Below are positions 26,240 to 34,430 of a DNA stretch of 64,000 bases, piece by piece. The stretch's first letter is position 1. Every line of letters begins with the position of its first letter. Source of the DNA: Microcella frigidaquae. GTDB lineage: Bacteria; Actinomycetota; Actinomycetes; Actinomycetales; Microbacteriaceae. The position numbers and the translations under genes were made by a program. The stretch covers positions 2,484,916-2,548,915 of the forward strand of contig NZ_JACHBS010000001.1 of assembly GCF_014200395.1 (NCBI RefSeq). Direction: 5' to 3'. The notes beneath the pieces are model-generated. The model was not told where the DNA came from. It did not search any database and was given only the letters and a program-made list of their open reading frames with translations.

Positions 26240-27347
26240 ACAAGAAGAACGAGCTGAAGCTCGCGCAGGCACACGCAGAGGCCGAGCGGGCGAAGCTGCT
26301 CAGCGAGCTCGAGCAGGCGAAGGCCGAGACGACATCCGCCGTTGAGTTGGCTGAGGCCAAGCTGGCGGCGAAGCTGCAGGACCAGCTGGCCGAGAAGGCG
26401 GCGGAGGTCGAGAAGCTGAAGGCGAGCATCCAGGCGTCAGAGCAGTTGAAGCAGTTGGCCGTGATCGAAGCGACCACGCGCGTTGAGAAGGAGCGCGACC
26501 GGCTCAAGGCCGACCTCGAGCTGGCCGAAGCGCAGAAGGCGCTCGGCGAGAAGGCGCTGCAGGAGAAGTACGAGCAGCAGATCAAAGACCGCGACGACGC
26601 CATCGAGCGGCTGCGCGACATGAAGGCGAAGCTGTCGACCAAGATGGGTGGGGCGGGCCAGCGCGCACGGGCAGCAAGGGCGACTACATCTTCCGCGACT
26701 ACGCCGGCACGGTGTCGGGCGACGGTGCTTCGGCGGATGGCGGGGCCGGCACCGAGATCGTGTCGATCATGTTCGAGATGAAGAACGAGAGCGACGCGAC
26801 CGCGACCAAGAAGAAGAACGAGGACTTCTTCAAAGAGCTCGATAAGGACCGCACCGAGAAGGGCTGCGAGTACGCGGTGCTCGTGTCGCTGCTCGAGCCC
26901 GACAACGAGCTCTACAACACCGGAATCGTCGACGTCTCGCACCGCTACTCGAAGATGTACGTGGTGCGGCCGCAGTTCTTCTTGTCCGTCTATCACCGTG
27001 CTGCGCAACGCCGCCCTCGGATCGCTGCAGTACAAGCGCGAGCTCGAACTGGTGAAGGCGCAGAACGTCGACATCACCAACTTCGAGAACGAGCTCGAGA
27101 GCTTCAAGAGCGGGTTCTCGCGCAACTACGATCTCGCCTCGCGCAAGTTCCAGGAGGCGATCTCAGAGATCGACAAGGTGATCGACCGCTTGCAGAAGGT
27201 CAAGGATGCCCTGCTCGGGTCGGAGCGCAACCTGCGGTTGGCCAACGACAAGGCGCAGGACGTGACGATCAAGAAGCTGACGCGCGGGAACCCGACGATG
27301 GCGCAGAAGTTCGCGGAGTTGGGGGAGGGTGGCGGGGAGTAGGCCGG

Positions 27348-27974
27348 CTAGGCAGACAGCGGTCGCACGCCGATGAACGCCGCCAGGTCGGTCGCATCTC
27401 GATGCACGTCGTACTCGCGGAGCAGAGAGATGTACCGCGTCTTGTCGAGTGACCAGTCGTAGAGCTCGGGCTCGTCAAGCTCTTGAGCGGCCACGAAGAC
27501 GAGATCGGCGAGCAAGCGTGTCGTGCGGCCGTTGCCATCGGCGAATGGGTGGATTCGCACCGTTTCAGCATGCACCGCGACACCCAGTTGCCGGGGGGTC
27601 AAGTCGCTCGTCATCGTGCGTCGGTAGTTGAGCGTGTCGAGCGATGTTCTGAGCTCTACGGCGACGAGCTCGGGTGCGACGCCGAGTGTTAGTTCGCGCA
27701 CGCGCAGTTTGCCGCCCCACGACCAGATGTCGGCATAGAGCCGTCGATGAAGCTCTCGAATGAAGTGATCGTTGAGGAGTTCATCGAGCCCGATCTCGCG
27801 GGCCAAGACGCGGTTGAGAAGGTCTGCTGCGACCTCATCTTGAACGGCTTGTTCGAGGTCGAAGATTGCCGCTTTGGTGACGTCTACGCCGAGGGCTTCG
27901 CGAATCGACGGCAACAATGCATCGAACTCATCGCCGTCGAGCGGCGTCTCGCCGTACCCAGGCGAGAGCGCCAT
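27348..27974 (-). CDS. Fic/DOC family protein (mobile mystery protein B-like)
   Basis: A 208-aa Fic protein. The catalytic loop HPFADGNGRTTR (about residues 141-152) is a full HPFxDGNGRxxR motif, so AMP transfer (or another NMP/phosphate transfer) to a target protein hydroxyl is expected. The N-terminal MALSPGYGETPLDGDEFDAL is typical of the group called mobile mystery protein B. It has no inhibitory (S/T)xxxE(G/N) helix of its own that I can identify, so control in trans is likely. Its ATG overlaps the stop of the small upstream gene (ATGA), a toxin-antitoxin-like arrangement. Confidence 0.88.
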   Translation of the reverse strand: MALSPGYGETPLDGDEFDALLPSIREALGVDVTKAAIFDLEQAVQDEVAADLLNRVLAREIGLDELLNDHFIRELHRRLYADIWSWGGKLRVRELTLGVAPELVAVELRTSLDTLNYRRTMTSDLTPRQLGVAVHAETVRIHPFADGNGRTTRLLADLVFVAAQELDEPELYDWSLDKTRYISLLREYDVHRDATDLAAFIGVRPLSA

Positions 27975-28129
27975 CAGCGCCCGTTGCGTCGCTCGGCCAG
28001 GAACTTCTCGGCCGCAGCAGACCGAACGAATCCAGCAGGAACTTCGCGGCGCTCAAGCCGCGCAGAGTCAGCGGTAGAGCGCGACACGGCACGCTTGACG
28101 ACTTCTGCGTCGACTTTGCGCTGCTCCAT
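27974..28129 (-). CDS. Small antitoxin-like protein upstream of Fic
   Basis: A 51-aa protein, MEQRKVDAEVVKRAVSRSTA and then DSARLERREVPAGFVRSAAA to the end. The ATG (28129-28127) has a GGGAG site 7 bases upstream and the stop overlaps the Fic start. Size, helix-rich composition and coupling fit the small antitoxins that hold Fic toxins in check. A segment SARLER resembles the inhibitory SxxxE(G/N) motif but with Arg as last residue. It could instead be a plain accessory protein. Confidence 0.6.
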   Translation of the reverse strand: MEQRKVDAEVVKRAVSRSTADSARLERREVPAGFVRSAAAEKFLAERRNGR

Positions 28130-28255
28130 GAGTTCGCTCCCTTCCTCGCTCTCATGGTACCGCCCGAGCGTCTGAAGCTCAGGGTCATGGGCTACACCGC
28201 TTTCAGGGCCTTGACCACGCTCGGTAGCGTGAGACCGACGAGAGAGAGCAACGCC

Positions 28256-29083
28256 ATGCGCAGACAAGCAGCCTTGCGACTGCACCCGGCATTGACCGCG
28301 ATGCTGAACGGGCTCGGCGACACCGAGTTCGGCGACGAGTTTCGACAGAATGCCGTGACCCTGTCGACCCAGCTGATCACGCAGCCGCGCCCCGACCCTG
28401 GGCAGGCACTCGTGCCACACCGGTGGATGCTCGAGCGGGCATCCGGCGATGGCCTGCCGTTGACCGCCGCGGGGTACCTGAAGCCCGTCGATGCACGCGA
28501 GCTCGCCGAGCTCTTGCCGGAGATGCGCGACTACCCCTGGGCGGGCACCCGCGAGATCGACGCCCACCCGGTGCTGGCCTTTCGGGAGTACCTGCGCGAC
28601 ATCAAACTGGTGCGGCGGTACAAGGGCACCTTGCGCCTCACGCCGCTCGGTCGGGAGTGCCTGGCCGACCCGGAGCGACTGTGGCGGCACTGTGCCGACA
28701 CCCTGATCGGTGACCCGGCCATCTTCGGCGGGCATTGCTCCGTGACGCTTGCCGTCTACGCGGCCACCGCCGACCGAACAATTCGTCCGCAACGCATCGC
28801 GCGCGTGTTGAGCGCGCACGGGTGGCGACACAGTGGCGGTGAGCCGCTCGGAGACCGCGACGTGTATCCGGTGTGGAACGAGCTCTGGGCCAGGTTGTCG
28901 GCCGTTGGCACGCCCGACCCAGAGGCAGGGCGCGGCGAGTTTCTTCCGCGCATCCCGAGCGCGGCGGCGCGGGCGCTGATCAGAGACGCGCTGTTCGAGG
29001 TCGTACCCGACCCCGATGTTGACCCCGACGAGGCGGAGGCGGGGGCCGCGTTTCGTCGGGGCGCCTACCGGCCAATTCGGTAG
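28256..29083 (+). CDS. Hypothetical protein with pRiA4b ORF-3-like C-terminal region
   Basis: A 275-aa protein. The start is placed at the ATG at 28256, after a purine-rich GAGAGAGAG site; the open frame upstream overlaps the divergent antitoxin gene. The segment GLPLTAAGYLKPVDARELAELL, followed by LRDIKLVRRYKGTLRLTPLG and LWRHCADTLI, resembles the C-terminal region of plasmid pRiA4b ORF-3 (IS1096 TnpR-type) family proteins in actinobacteria. That region's function is unknown. It may be a winged-helix-like domain. The gene is divergent from the Fic pair. Confidence 0.6.
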   Translation: MRRQAALRLHPALTAMLNGLGDTEFGDEFRQNAVTLSTQLITQPRPDPGQALVPHRWMLERASGDGLPLTAAGYLKPVDARELAELLPEMRDYPWAGTREIDAHPVLAFREYLRDIKLVRRYKGTLRLTPLGRECLADPERLWRHCADTLIGDPAIFGGHCSVTLAVYAATADRTIRPQRIARVLSAHGWRHSGGEPLGDRDVYPVWNELWARLSAVGTPDPEAGRGEFLPRIPSAAARALIRDALFEVVPDPDVDPDEAEAGAAFRRGAYRPIR

Positions 29084-29187
29084 CCGCTCTGCGACTGACG
29101 CTTGACGAGATCGCTGCGCTCGACGCCCGGGCTGATCGCGAGGGCAAGACGCGGTCTGAGATCATCCGCGAGGCGCTGAGTTGCTGA
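29084..29187 (+). pseudogene. Remnant of a ribbon-helix-helix (CopG-like) antitoxin
   Basis: Directly after the preceding stop, the same frame reads LRLTLDEIAALDARADREGK then TRSEIIREALSC and a TGA. This is a near-complete RHH DNA-binding unit (beta strand, two helices with TRSEIIREAL), but no ATG, GTG or TTG start precedes it and no toxin follows. It is probably the leftover of a type II antitoxin gene. It overlaps the end of the minus-strand gene at 29162. Confidence 0.45.
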
Positions 29188-29908
29188 GCCACTCCGCGAG
29201 GCCCTGCTTCTGCGCCTTCAGGTTCTGACCGGGAACATTGAGCGTCCAGCCGAGCGCGCGGCGTCCGCCGACCGTGCCGGTGAGCAGCGTGGTGCGCGTC
29301 GTGCCGCCCAGCACGCGCTTCTCCTCGTGCTCGACCTCGAACATCCCGAATCGGCGGAAGGTCTCGACCACGGTCCTGCCGTTCAGCACGATCAGGTCGT
29401 AGCCGCCTTGCGCAATGAGCGCGCGGAGGAAGGGCAGGTCGTCGTCGACGAGGCGGTCCTGCACGGCCGGGCTCGCGATGCGCGACCACACCGGGTCGGT
29501 CGCCCACTGCACGAGATCGAGGTGCACCGCCGTGCGGCTCTTGTACGAGACGCCGAGCGGGTCCATCACGTAGGTCTGCATCGGCGAGAACCACGACCAG
29601 TAGGGGTTGACGTCGAAGTAGCGGTCGCAGCTCTCGGCGACACGGAGCGCCTGCTCCTCGGTCAGCACATCGTGCTCGCCGAGACCGAGAGTCTCGAGGT
29701 CGACGAAGCGCTTCTTGGCGGGCTCGAGAAGCGGCTTGCCCTTCTTGCTCGAGCAGAACTCGCTCACGCTCGGGTTGATGCCGACGCTTGCGACGCGGGC
29801 CGAGCGCGGGTCGCCGAAGCTCGTCACCGGCGCGGAGCCCCGCACGATCGACAGCCCGTCGGGGCGGGGGCGGCGGATGCGGTCGATGAGCAGCTGGTCG
29901 TCGATCAC
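29162..29908 (-). CDS. Uncharacterised protein with uracil-DNA-glycosylase-like features
   Basis: A 248-aa protein. VASVGINPSVSEF resembles the GINPG-type motif I of UDG-superfamily proteins, WSWFSPMQTYVMDPLGVSYK fits the following aromatic region, and GYDLIVLNGRTVVETFRRFGM a central strand/helix. The usual C-terminal HPS motif is not evident. UDG-like folds also occur in non-glycosylase roles. It is divergent from the ARPP-1 gene, and the shared intergenic region holds a putative NrtR operator (29987-30002), so it is probably in the same regulon. Fold assignment is tentative. Confidence 0.6.
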   Translation of the reverse strand: MIDDQLLIDRIRRPRPDGLSIVRGSAPVTSFGDPRSARVASVGINPSVSEFCSSKKGKPLLEPAKKRFVDLETLGLGEHDVLTEEQALRVAESCDRYFDVNPYWSWFSPMQTYVMDPLGVSYKSRTAVHLDLVQWATDPVWSRIASPAVQDRLVDDDLPFLRALIAQGGYDLIVLNGRTVVETFRRFGMFEVEHEEKRVLGGTTRTTLLTGTVGGRRALGWTLNVPGQNLKAQKQGLAEWLSNSAPRG

Positions 29909-29986
29909 GGGGTGGTCCTTCCGGGGTGGTGGTGGGCGTGCAGGGGCTCGTGTCGGAGCGTGGTGAGACAGTATCAGATGACTAAT

Positions 29987-30002
29987 CGCTGTTTCGCGCT
30001 AA
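29987..30002 (+). promoter_or_regulatory. Putative NrtR operator, site 2
   Basis: CGCTGTTTCGCGCTAA, again CGC-N5-CGCGCTAA. It lies in the divergent region between the UDG-like gene (start 29908) and the ARPP-1 gene (ATG 30089). A TACAGT -10 (30011-30016) for the rightward operon follows 8 bases later, so a bound repressor would cover the -35 and spacer. Confidence 0.55.
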
Positions 30003-30088
30003 CCATGTGCTACAGTCTATTTGAGCGAAAGTGCGACAAGTCGGAACCCACCGCCCCACACCTCGTTCGGCATCCCCAGGAGGCCCCC

Positions 30089-31009
30089 ATGCACACCACG
30101 ATCCCCGCCCTCCACGTCGGCCAGGGCACCCACCAGGCCGGCCTCACCGTCTTCCCGGTCTGGGTCGACGCCCCGCGCATCGGCATGCTCGACTGGGCTC
30201 CCGCCTCCCTGCGCATCTCCGAGCGCGCCGAGGGAGCGGCTGTCGACACCCTCGAGGCCGAGAACCTCGCCGACCGCTCACTCGTCGCCCTCGAGGGCGA
30301 CTTGCTCGAGGGTGGCTGGCAGAACCGCATGCTCGCTCGCAGCCTCGTGCTCGCCCCGCGCGAGCGCCGCCCGCTGCCTGCCCTGTGCGTCGAGCAGGGC
30401 CGCTGGGGCGGGGGTGCCGATCACAGCGCCGGCGGCCGCCGCGCCTCGCTCGTCGTGCGCTAAGGCGACGAGGCCGCCCAGCACCGCATCTCGGACGAGT
30501 TTCAGCGGCACGATCGGCAGTCGCGAGTCTGGCGCCGCATCGACGCGATCGAGCAGCGCCTCGGCCGCAGCGAGACGCGCTCGTTCACGCACCAGCTCGA
30601 TCGGCAGAGCATCCGTGTGCCCCGCATGATCGAGGGCCAGCGCGGCGTCATCATCGGCATCGGCGGGCGCATCATGGGCCTCGAGCTGTTCTGCTCGGGC
30701 TCGGGGCTGCGCTCGCGCTACGCCGGCATCGTGCAGTCAGCGGCGGTGGATGCTCGCCTCGTCGACCCCGTCGCCACCAGCGCCGAGCGGGCTCGCGCCT
30801 TCGCCCGCGCCCTGCAGGGCCGACCGCTGCTCGGGGGCACTATCGGCGACCCCGAGGATGCTGGGCCGCGCTGGTTCTCGCTGCGGCGAGACGACGACCG
30901 CGTTGCGGTCACGGGTCTCGGCTCGCGCATCGCGGGTTTGCACCGCATCGGCGCGGTTGTTCACCTCACCGCCCTCGACCGCGCGCACCCCCTGCTCGCC
31001 GGCGTCTGA
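30089..31009 (+). pseudogene. ARPP-1-type (DUF6569) protein with in-frame TAA
   Basis: The ATG has an AGGAGG site. The frame reads IPALHVGQGTHQAGLTVFPV, then up to SLVVR, a TAA at 30461-30463, and goes on in the same frame with GDEAAQHRISDEFQRHD to HPLLAGV and a TGA. Together about 305 codons. The N-terminal pattern fits ARPP-1, a domain named for its neighbourhood with ADP-ribosylglycohydrolases and rhodanese/phosphatase proteins. A single base change (for example GAA to TAA, giving RxGDE) explains the break; there is no frameshift. A GTG at 30617 could restart translation of the last 130 residues. The lesion is very recent, a sequencing error, or a recoding event. Confidence 0.75.
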
Positions 31010-31032
31010 GCCGGGACGGAGCTTCTTCAGGC

Positions 31033-31072
31033 TGATGTGTCGTCGATGTCACATGACAAGAGCGACACATCA
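31033..31072. promoter_or_regulatory. Nested inverted repeat before the ADP-ribosylglycohydrolase gene
   Basis: TGATGTGTCG (31033-31042) and CGACACATCA (31063-31072) are perfect inverted repeats, and between them lies the near-palindrome TGTCACATGACA (31047-31058). It could be an operator for a second regulator, an attenuator hairpin or an internal terminator in the cluster. Confidence 0.4.
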
Positions 31073-31162
31073 CCCGTCGTGCGCGGGCCGCTCCATGCCG
31101 ACCGAGCGACGCCGCCAATGTCAGCCCTCACCACTACCGTTCGAAGACCCCAAGGAGACCGC

Positions 31163-32734
31163 ATGACCCCTTCCACGTCCCCGACCGCAGCGCAGGCCGC
31201 CCAGCCTCTCTCGACCGACCGCGCCGCCGGCGTGCTGCTCGGCCTCGCCGCCGGCGATGCCCTCGGCGCCGGCTACGAGTTCGGCGACCCGCTGCCTGAC
31301 GACGCGCCGGTCGCCATGATCGGCGGCGGCGGCTTCGGCTGGGCGCCGGGGGAGTGGACCGACGACACCGCCATGGCCGTGTCCATCGCCCAGGCCGCCG
31401 CCCGCGGCGCCGACCTGCGCGACGAGGCCGTGCTCGACGAGATCGTCGCCGCCTGGATCGTGTGGGCGCGCGACGCCGCCGACGTCGGCGTGCAGACCCG
31501 CGCCGTGCTCGCCGAGGCCGAGCGGAACGGCGGCTCCGCGGCTGCCGCGCGCGCCGCCGCGCAGGCCCTGCACGAGCGCACCGGCAAGTCGGCGGGCAAC
31601 GGATCGCTCATGCGCACCGCGCCCGTCGCCCTGGCATACCTGCACGACGAAGCGGCCGCCGCCGAAGCCGCTCGCGCCCTCAGCTCGCTCACCCACTGGG
31701 ACGACGACGCCGGCGACGCGTGCGTGCTCTGGACCCTCGCGATCCGCCACGCGGTTCTCACCGGCGACCTGGATGCTCGCACCGGCCTGCCCGCCCTCCC
31801 CGCCGCGCGGCGCGCCCGCTGGGCCGCGCTGCTCGACGACGCCGAGCAGCGCCAGCCGCGCGACTTCGCGCGCAACGGCTGGGTGGTCGAAGCGCTGCAA
31901 GGGGCGTGGTCGAGCATCCACGGGGCGGTTGCCGCCCACGGTGCCGGAGGCGGGGCGGCCCTCGTCGACGCGCTCGAGCGCGCCGTGCGCGGCGGCCGCG
32001 ACACCGACACGGTCGCCGCCATCGCCGCCGTGCTGCTCGGTGCCGCGTTCGGCGCCAGCGCGGTGCCCAGCGCCTGGCGTCGGGTGCTGCACGGCCACCC
32101 CGGACTGCGCGCCCACGACCTCGTCGCTCTGGGTGCGCTGGCCGTGCGCGGCGGCGAGCCCGACGATACGGGCTGGCCGACCGGCCCCCGCATGGACTAC
32201 CTCGGCTGGTATCCGGAGCGATCGCTCACCCCGCACCCGCACGACCCCGGTGTGCTGCTCGGCTCGATCGTCGACCTCGAGGAGTCGCCCGCCGACGCGG
32301 TCGTCTCGTTGTGCCGCATCGGCACCGAGCAGCGACGGGTCACGACGTCACGAGCCGCCGACCACGTCGAGGTGTGGCTCATCGACAAGGACGAGCCCGA
32401 GGCGAACCCGAACCTCGACCTCGTGCTGCGCGACACCGTCGACGCGATCGCCGCCCTGCGGGCCGAGGGCAAGACCGTGCTGCTGCACTGCGTCGCCGCC
32501 CAGAGCCGCACCCCCTCCGTCGCCGCGCTCTACGCGGCCCTCCACCGCGGCGTTCCGATCGAGCAGGCGCTCGCCGACGTCGTGGCGGCGCTCCCCGCCG
32601 CGTCGCCGAAGCGCTTCCTGCGCGAAGCCCTCACCCGCATCACCGAACAGGCCGCACGCGCGACCCCCGACCCGGCGAACACCGACGACACGACCACCGA
32701 CGACACGACCACCGACGACACGGAGGCATCATGA
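31163..32734 (+). CDS. ADP-ribosylglycohydrolase fused to a dual-specificity-type phosphatase
   Basis: A 523-aa fusion. Residues 15-330 are an ADP-ribosylglycohydrolase (ARH/DraG type): GVLLGLAAGDALGAGYEFGD, the metal motif WTDDTAMAVS (about residue 65) and the second metal motif GGRDTDTVAAI (about 278). These enzymes remove ADP-ribose from proteins or small molecules. Residues 360-500 are a protein-phosphatase-like domain ending in LLHCVAAQSRTPSVAAL, a full HCX5R active site. The start ATG follows an AAGGAG site; the open frame extends further upstream but without support. The tail is a threonine/aspartate-rich repeat. The next gene starts within its stop codon (ATGA). Confidence 0.92.
   Translation: MTPSTSPTAAQAAQPLSTDRAAGVLLGLAAGDALGAGYEFGDPLPDDAPVAMIGGGGFGWAPGEWTDDTAMAVSIAQAAARGADLRDEAVLDEIVAAWIVWARDAADVGVQTRAVLAEAERNGGSAAAARAAAQALHERTGKSAGNGSLMRTAPVALAYLHDEAAAAEAARALSSLTHWDDDAGDACVLWTLAIRHAVLTGDLDARTGLPALPAARRARWAALLDDAEQRQPRDFARNGWVVEALQGAWSSIHGAVAAHGAGGGAALVDALERAVRGGRDTDTVAAIAAVLLGAAFGASAVPSAWRRVLHGHPGLRAHDLVALGALAVRGGEPDDTGWPTGPRMDYLGWYPERSLTPHPHDPGVLLGSIVDLEESPADAVVSLCRIGTEQRRVTTSRAADHVEVWLIDKDEPEANPNLDLVLRDTVDAIAALRAEGKTVLLHCVAAQSRTPSVAALYAALHRGVPIEQALADVVAALPAASPKRFLREALTRITEQAARATPDPANTDDTTTDDTTTDDTEAS
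32681..32725 (+). repeat. Three tandem 15-bp units in the fusion gene
   Basis: ACCGACGACACGACC occurs at 32681-32695 and 32696-32710 and once more, with a changed end, at 32711-32725. It encodes the TDDTT repeats of the C-terminal tail. Copy number may vary between strains. Confidence 0.75.
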
Positions 32735-33432
32735 CCGACCCCACGTACACCGCCCTGCTGCTCATCATCGACCGCAGCGGCTCAATGCAGGCGATCCGTG
32801 ACGACATGGTCGGCGGGCTCGAGAGCCTGCTCGCCCAGCAGGCCGCCCTGCCCGGACGTCTGACCGTCGACATCGTCGCGTTCGACGACGAGGTCGAGCA
32901 CCAGGCGACCTTCGCCGACCCCGCTTCGGTGCGCGTGCAGCTCGAGCCCCGCGGCATGACCGCCCTGCTGGATGCTCTCGGCGACTCGCTCGAAGGCTTC
33001 CGCTCGGCGCTCTCGGCCATGCCCGCGCACGCCCAGCCCGCGACCGTGCAGGTCGTCGTCGTCACCGACGGCCACGAGAACGCCAGCAAGCGATGGACGG
33101 GGCAGCGCGTCAACCAGCTCATCACCGGGCTCGCCGACGAGCTCGGCTGGAACTTCGTCTACCTCGGTGCGGGGCAGGACGCGATCGCCGTCGGCCGCGA
33201 CCTCGGCTTCGACCCTGGCAGCTCGATGGCCTGGGATGTCGACGCCGACGCCGTGCACGCCAGCAGCCTCTCCGTCGGCCGCTACCTCCGCGACGTGCGA
33301 CGCGGCGAGAAGAAGGAGTTCGACCGCAGCGAGCGCGTCATGGCCGCACCGAGTCGCGGTGCCGCGGATGCCGACAGGGTCAGCGCCGAGAAATCGGGCG
33401 GGCAGAAGCCCGGCTCCGAGCCCGGGGCCTAG
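32731..33432 (+). CDS. von Willebrand factor A (vWA) domain protein B
   Basis: A 233-aa protein, nearly all vWA domain, with MIDAS motif IIDRSGSMQAIRDDM, the threonine in RGMTALLDALGD and VVTDGHENAS. It is a close relative of the vWA protein at 4256-5074 but lacks that protein's 50-residue acidic N-terminal extension. The C-terminus is charged and flexible (EKSGGQKPGSEPGA). Its ATG overlaps the stop of the ADP-ribosylglycohydrolase/phosphatase gene, so the two are co-translated, and its 3' end overlaps the convergent nrtR-like gene by 4 bases. Confidence 0.88.
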   Translation: MTDPTYTALLLIIDRSGSMQAIRDDMVGGLESLLAQQAALPGRLTVDIVAFDDEVEHQATFADPASVRVQLEPRGMTALLDALGDSLEGFRSALSAMPAHAQPATVQVVVVTDGHENASKRWTGQRVNQLITGLADELGWNFVYLGAGQDAIAVGRDLGFDPGSSMAWDVDADAVHASSLSVGRYLRDVRRGEKKEFDRSERVMAAPSRGAADADRVSAEKSGGQKPGSEPGA

Positions 33433-34418
33433 AAGCGCACCATCGAGAGCTCGCGGCCGCCCGGGCCGTGCATCGAGATCGACTGCAGCTGCGCATCCGG
33501 CCCGATGCGGTTCTCGGGGCGCTCGTACGTCGTGACGAGACCGCGGTAGGTCCACAGCGCCGACTGCTCGTCGGCGAGCACCCGCGCCACGACGCCGCTG
33601 GGGCCGCGGTCGAGTCGGATGGTGTGGCGGGCATCCGAGGGGATCTTCTCGAGGGGCATCCAGCCGTCGCGCGACTTGCGCTGCGCCGACGTCGTGAGCA
33701 GGCGGTCGGCGGGAACCTCGTCGCTGCGCGAGCGTGATGTGCGCCGGGCACCGGTGCGCACGGCCTCCTCGTGCTTCGCGCGCCGCGCGGCGACCTCGGC
33801 GGCAGTCGGCTTGCGGAACAGTCGCGATGGCTTGCCGACCGTGCCCGAGGTGTACTCGCCGGTCTCGACGAGCAGGGGCTCCATCATGCGGCGGAAGGTG
33901 TCGCGCTGCGGGGTCGACGGGTCGACGGCGGTGTGCAGCAGCAGCAGCTCGCGCAGTGTGAAGGCGGGCGGCATGAGGTTCCAGGGGTCGGGCATCGTCG
34001 CGTAGTCGGTGCGGATGCGCTCCACCGCGATCGCCAGGATGCGCGCGTGGTCGAAGTCGAGCGGGTCGGCGAGGTCGATCGGCACGCCCGCCTCGTCGGG
34101 CAGGCGATCGGCGGGGAGGGCCATCGCGTGGGCCACCGAGAGCACCCAGCCGCGGTCATCGCGGTGCGGCTCGTCGAACACCTGCAGCTGCCGCGGCTCG
34201 CCGCCGCCGATGCCGGCCTTCGCGGCGAGCGAGCGCCGCACCGCGTCGACCAGGCGCTCGCCCTCGTGCAGGAACGTTCCCGGCAGGCGGCGCCGGCCGT
34301 CGCGGCCCTCGACGAGCACGACGCACAGCTCGTCGCCGCGCACCGTGAACACGGCCGTGTCGACGGCGACAGAGGGGCGCGGGTAGTCGGTCAGCGGGCG
34401 CGAGGGCTGAGCATCCAT
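33429..34418 (-). CDS. NrtR-family Nudix-related transcriptional regulator
   Basis: A 329-aa protein. Residues 15-150 form a Nudix-like domain (VAVDTAVFTVRGDELCVVLV, LPGTFLHEGERLVDAVRRSL). The degraded Nudix box suggests ligand binding rather than hydrolysis. Residues 155-230 form a winged helix (FTLRELLLLHTAVDPSTPQR, RDTFRRMMEPLL, GKPSRLFR). This is the NrtR layout; NrtR proteins repress NAD-metabolism genes and respond to ADP-ribose. An extra C-terminal domain of about 95 residues (from TSRSRSDEV) is not part of typical NrtR of about 230 aa. A putative operator lies 13 bases before its start. It likely controls both vWA clusters and itself. Confidence 0.88.
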   Translation of the reverse strand: MDAQPSRPLTDYPRPSVAVDTAVFTVRGDELCVVLVEGRDGRRRLPGTFLHEGERLVDAVRRSLAAKAGIGGGEPRQLQVFDEPHRDDRGWVLSVAHAMALPADRLPDEAGVPIDLADPLDFDHARILAIAVERIRTDYATMPDPWNLMPPAFTLRELLLLHTAVDPSTPQRDTFRRMMEPLLVETGEYTSGTVGKPSRLFRKPTAAEVAARRAKHEEAVRTGARRTSRSRSDEVPADRLLTTSAQRKSRDGWMPLEKIPSDARHTIRLDRGPSGVVARVLADEQSALWTYRGLVTTYERPENRIGPDAQLQSISMHGPGGRELSMVRF

Positions 34419-34430
34419 GCGTCATATTCT

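Larger units (their letters stand above)
24686..27342 (+). pseudogene. DUF2130 protein, broken by IS copy 3, a deletion and a frameshift
   Basis: The ATG at 24686 opens MHEIICPNCGKAFTIDEAGY, the zinc-ribbon-like N-terminus of DUF2130 proteins. After 48 codons IS copy 3 intervenes; bases 26248 onward continue the same frame with a long coiled coil (KLAAKLQDQLAEKAAEVEKL). Near 26645-26664 the family segment after LSTKM is missing (roughly 35-40 codons) and the frame shifts; the next part runs from RTGSKGDYIFRD to VVRPQFF. Near 26980 a second shift moves to the frame encoding [19 protein letters not shown] to the end. Three separate lesions show the gene has long been non-functional, or that it decayed quickly. 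Function of DUF2130 is unknown. Confidence 0.9.
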
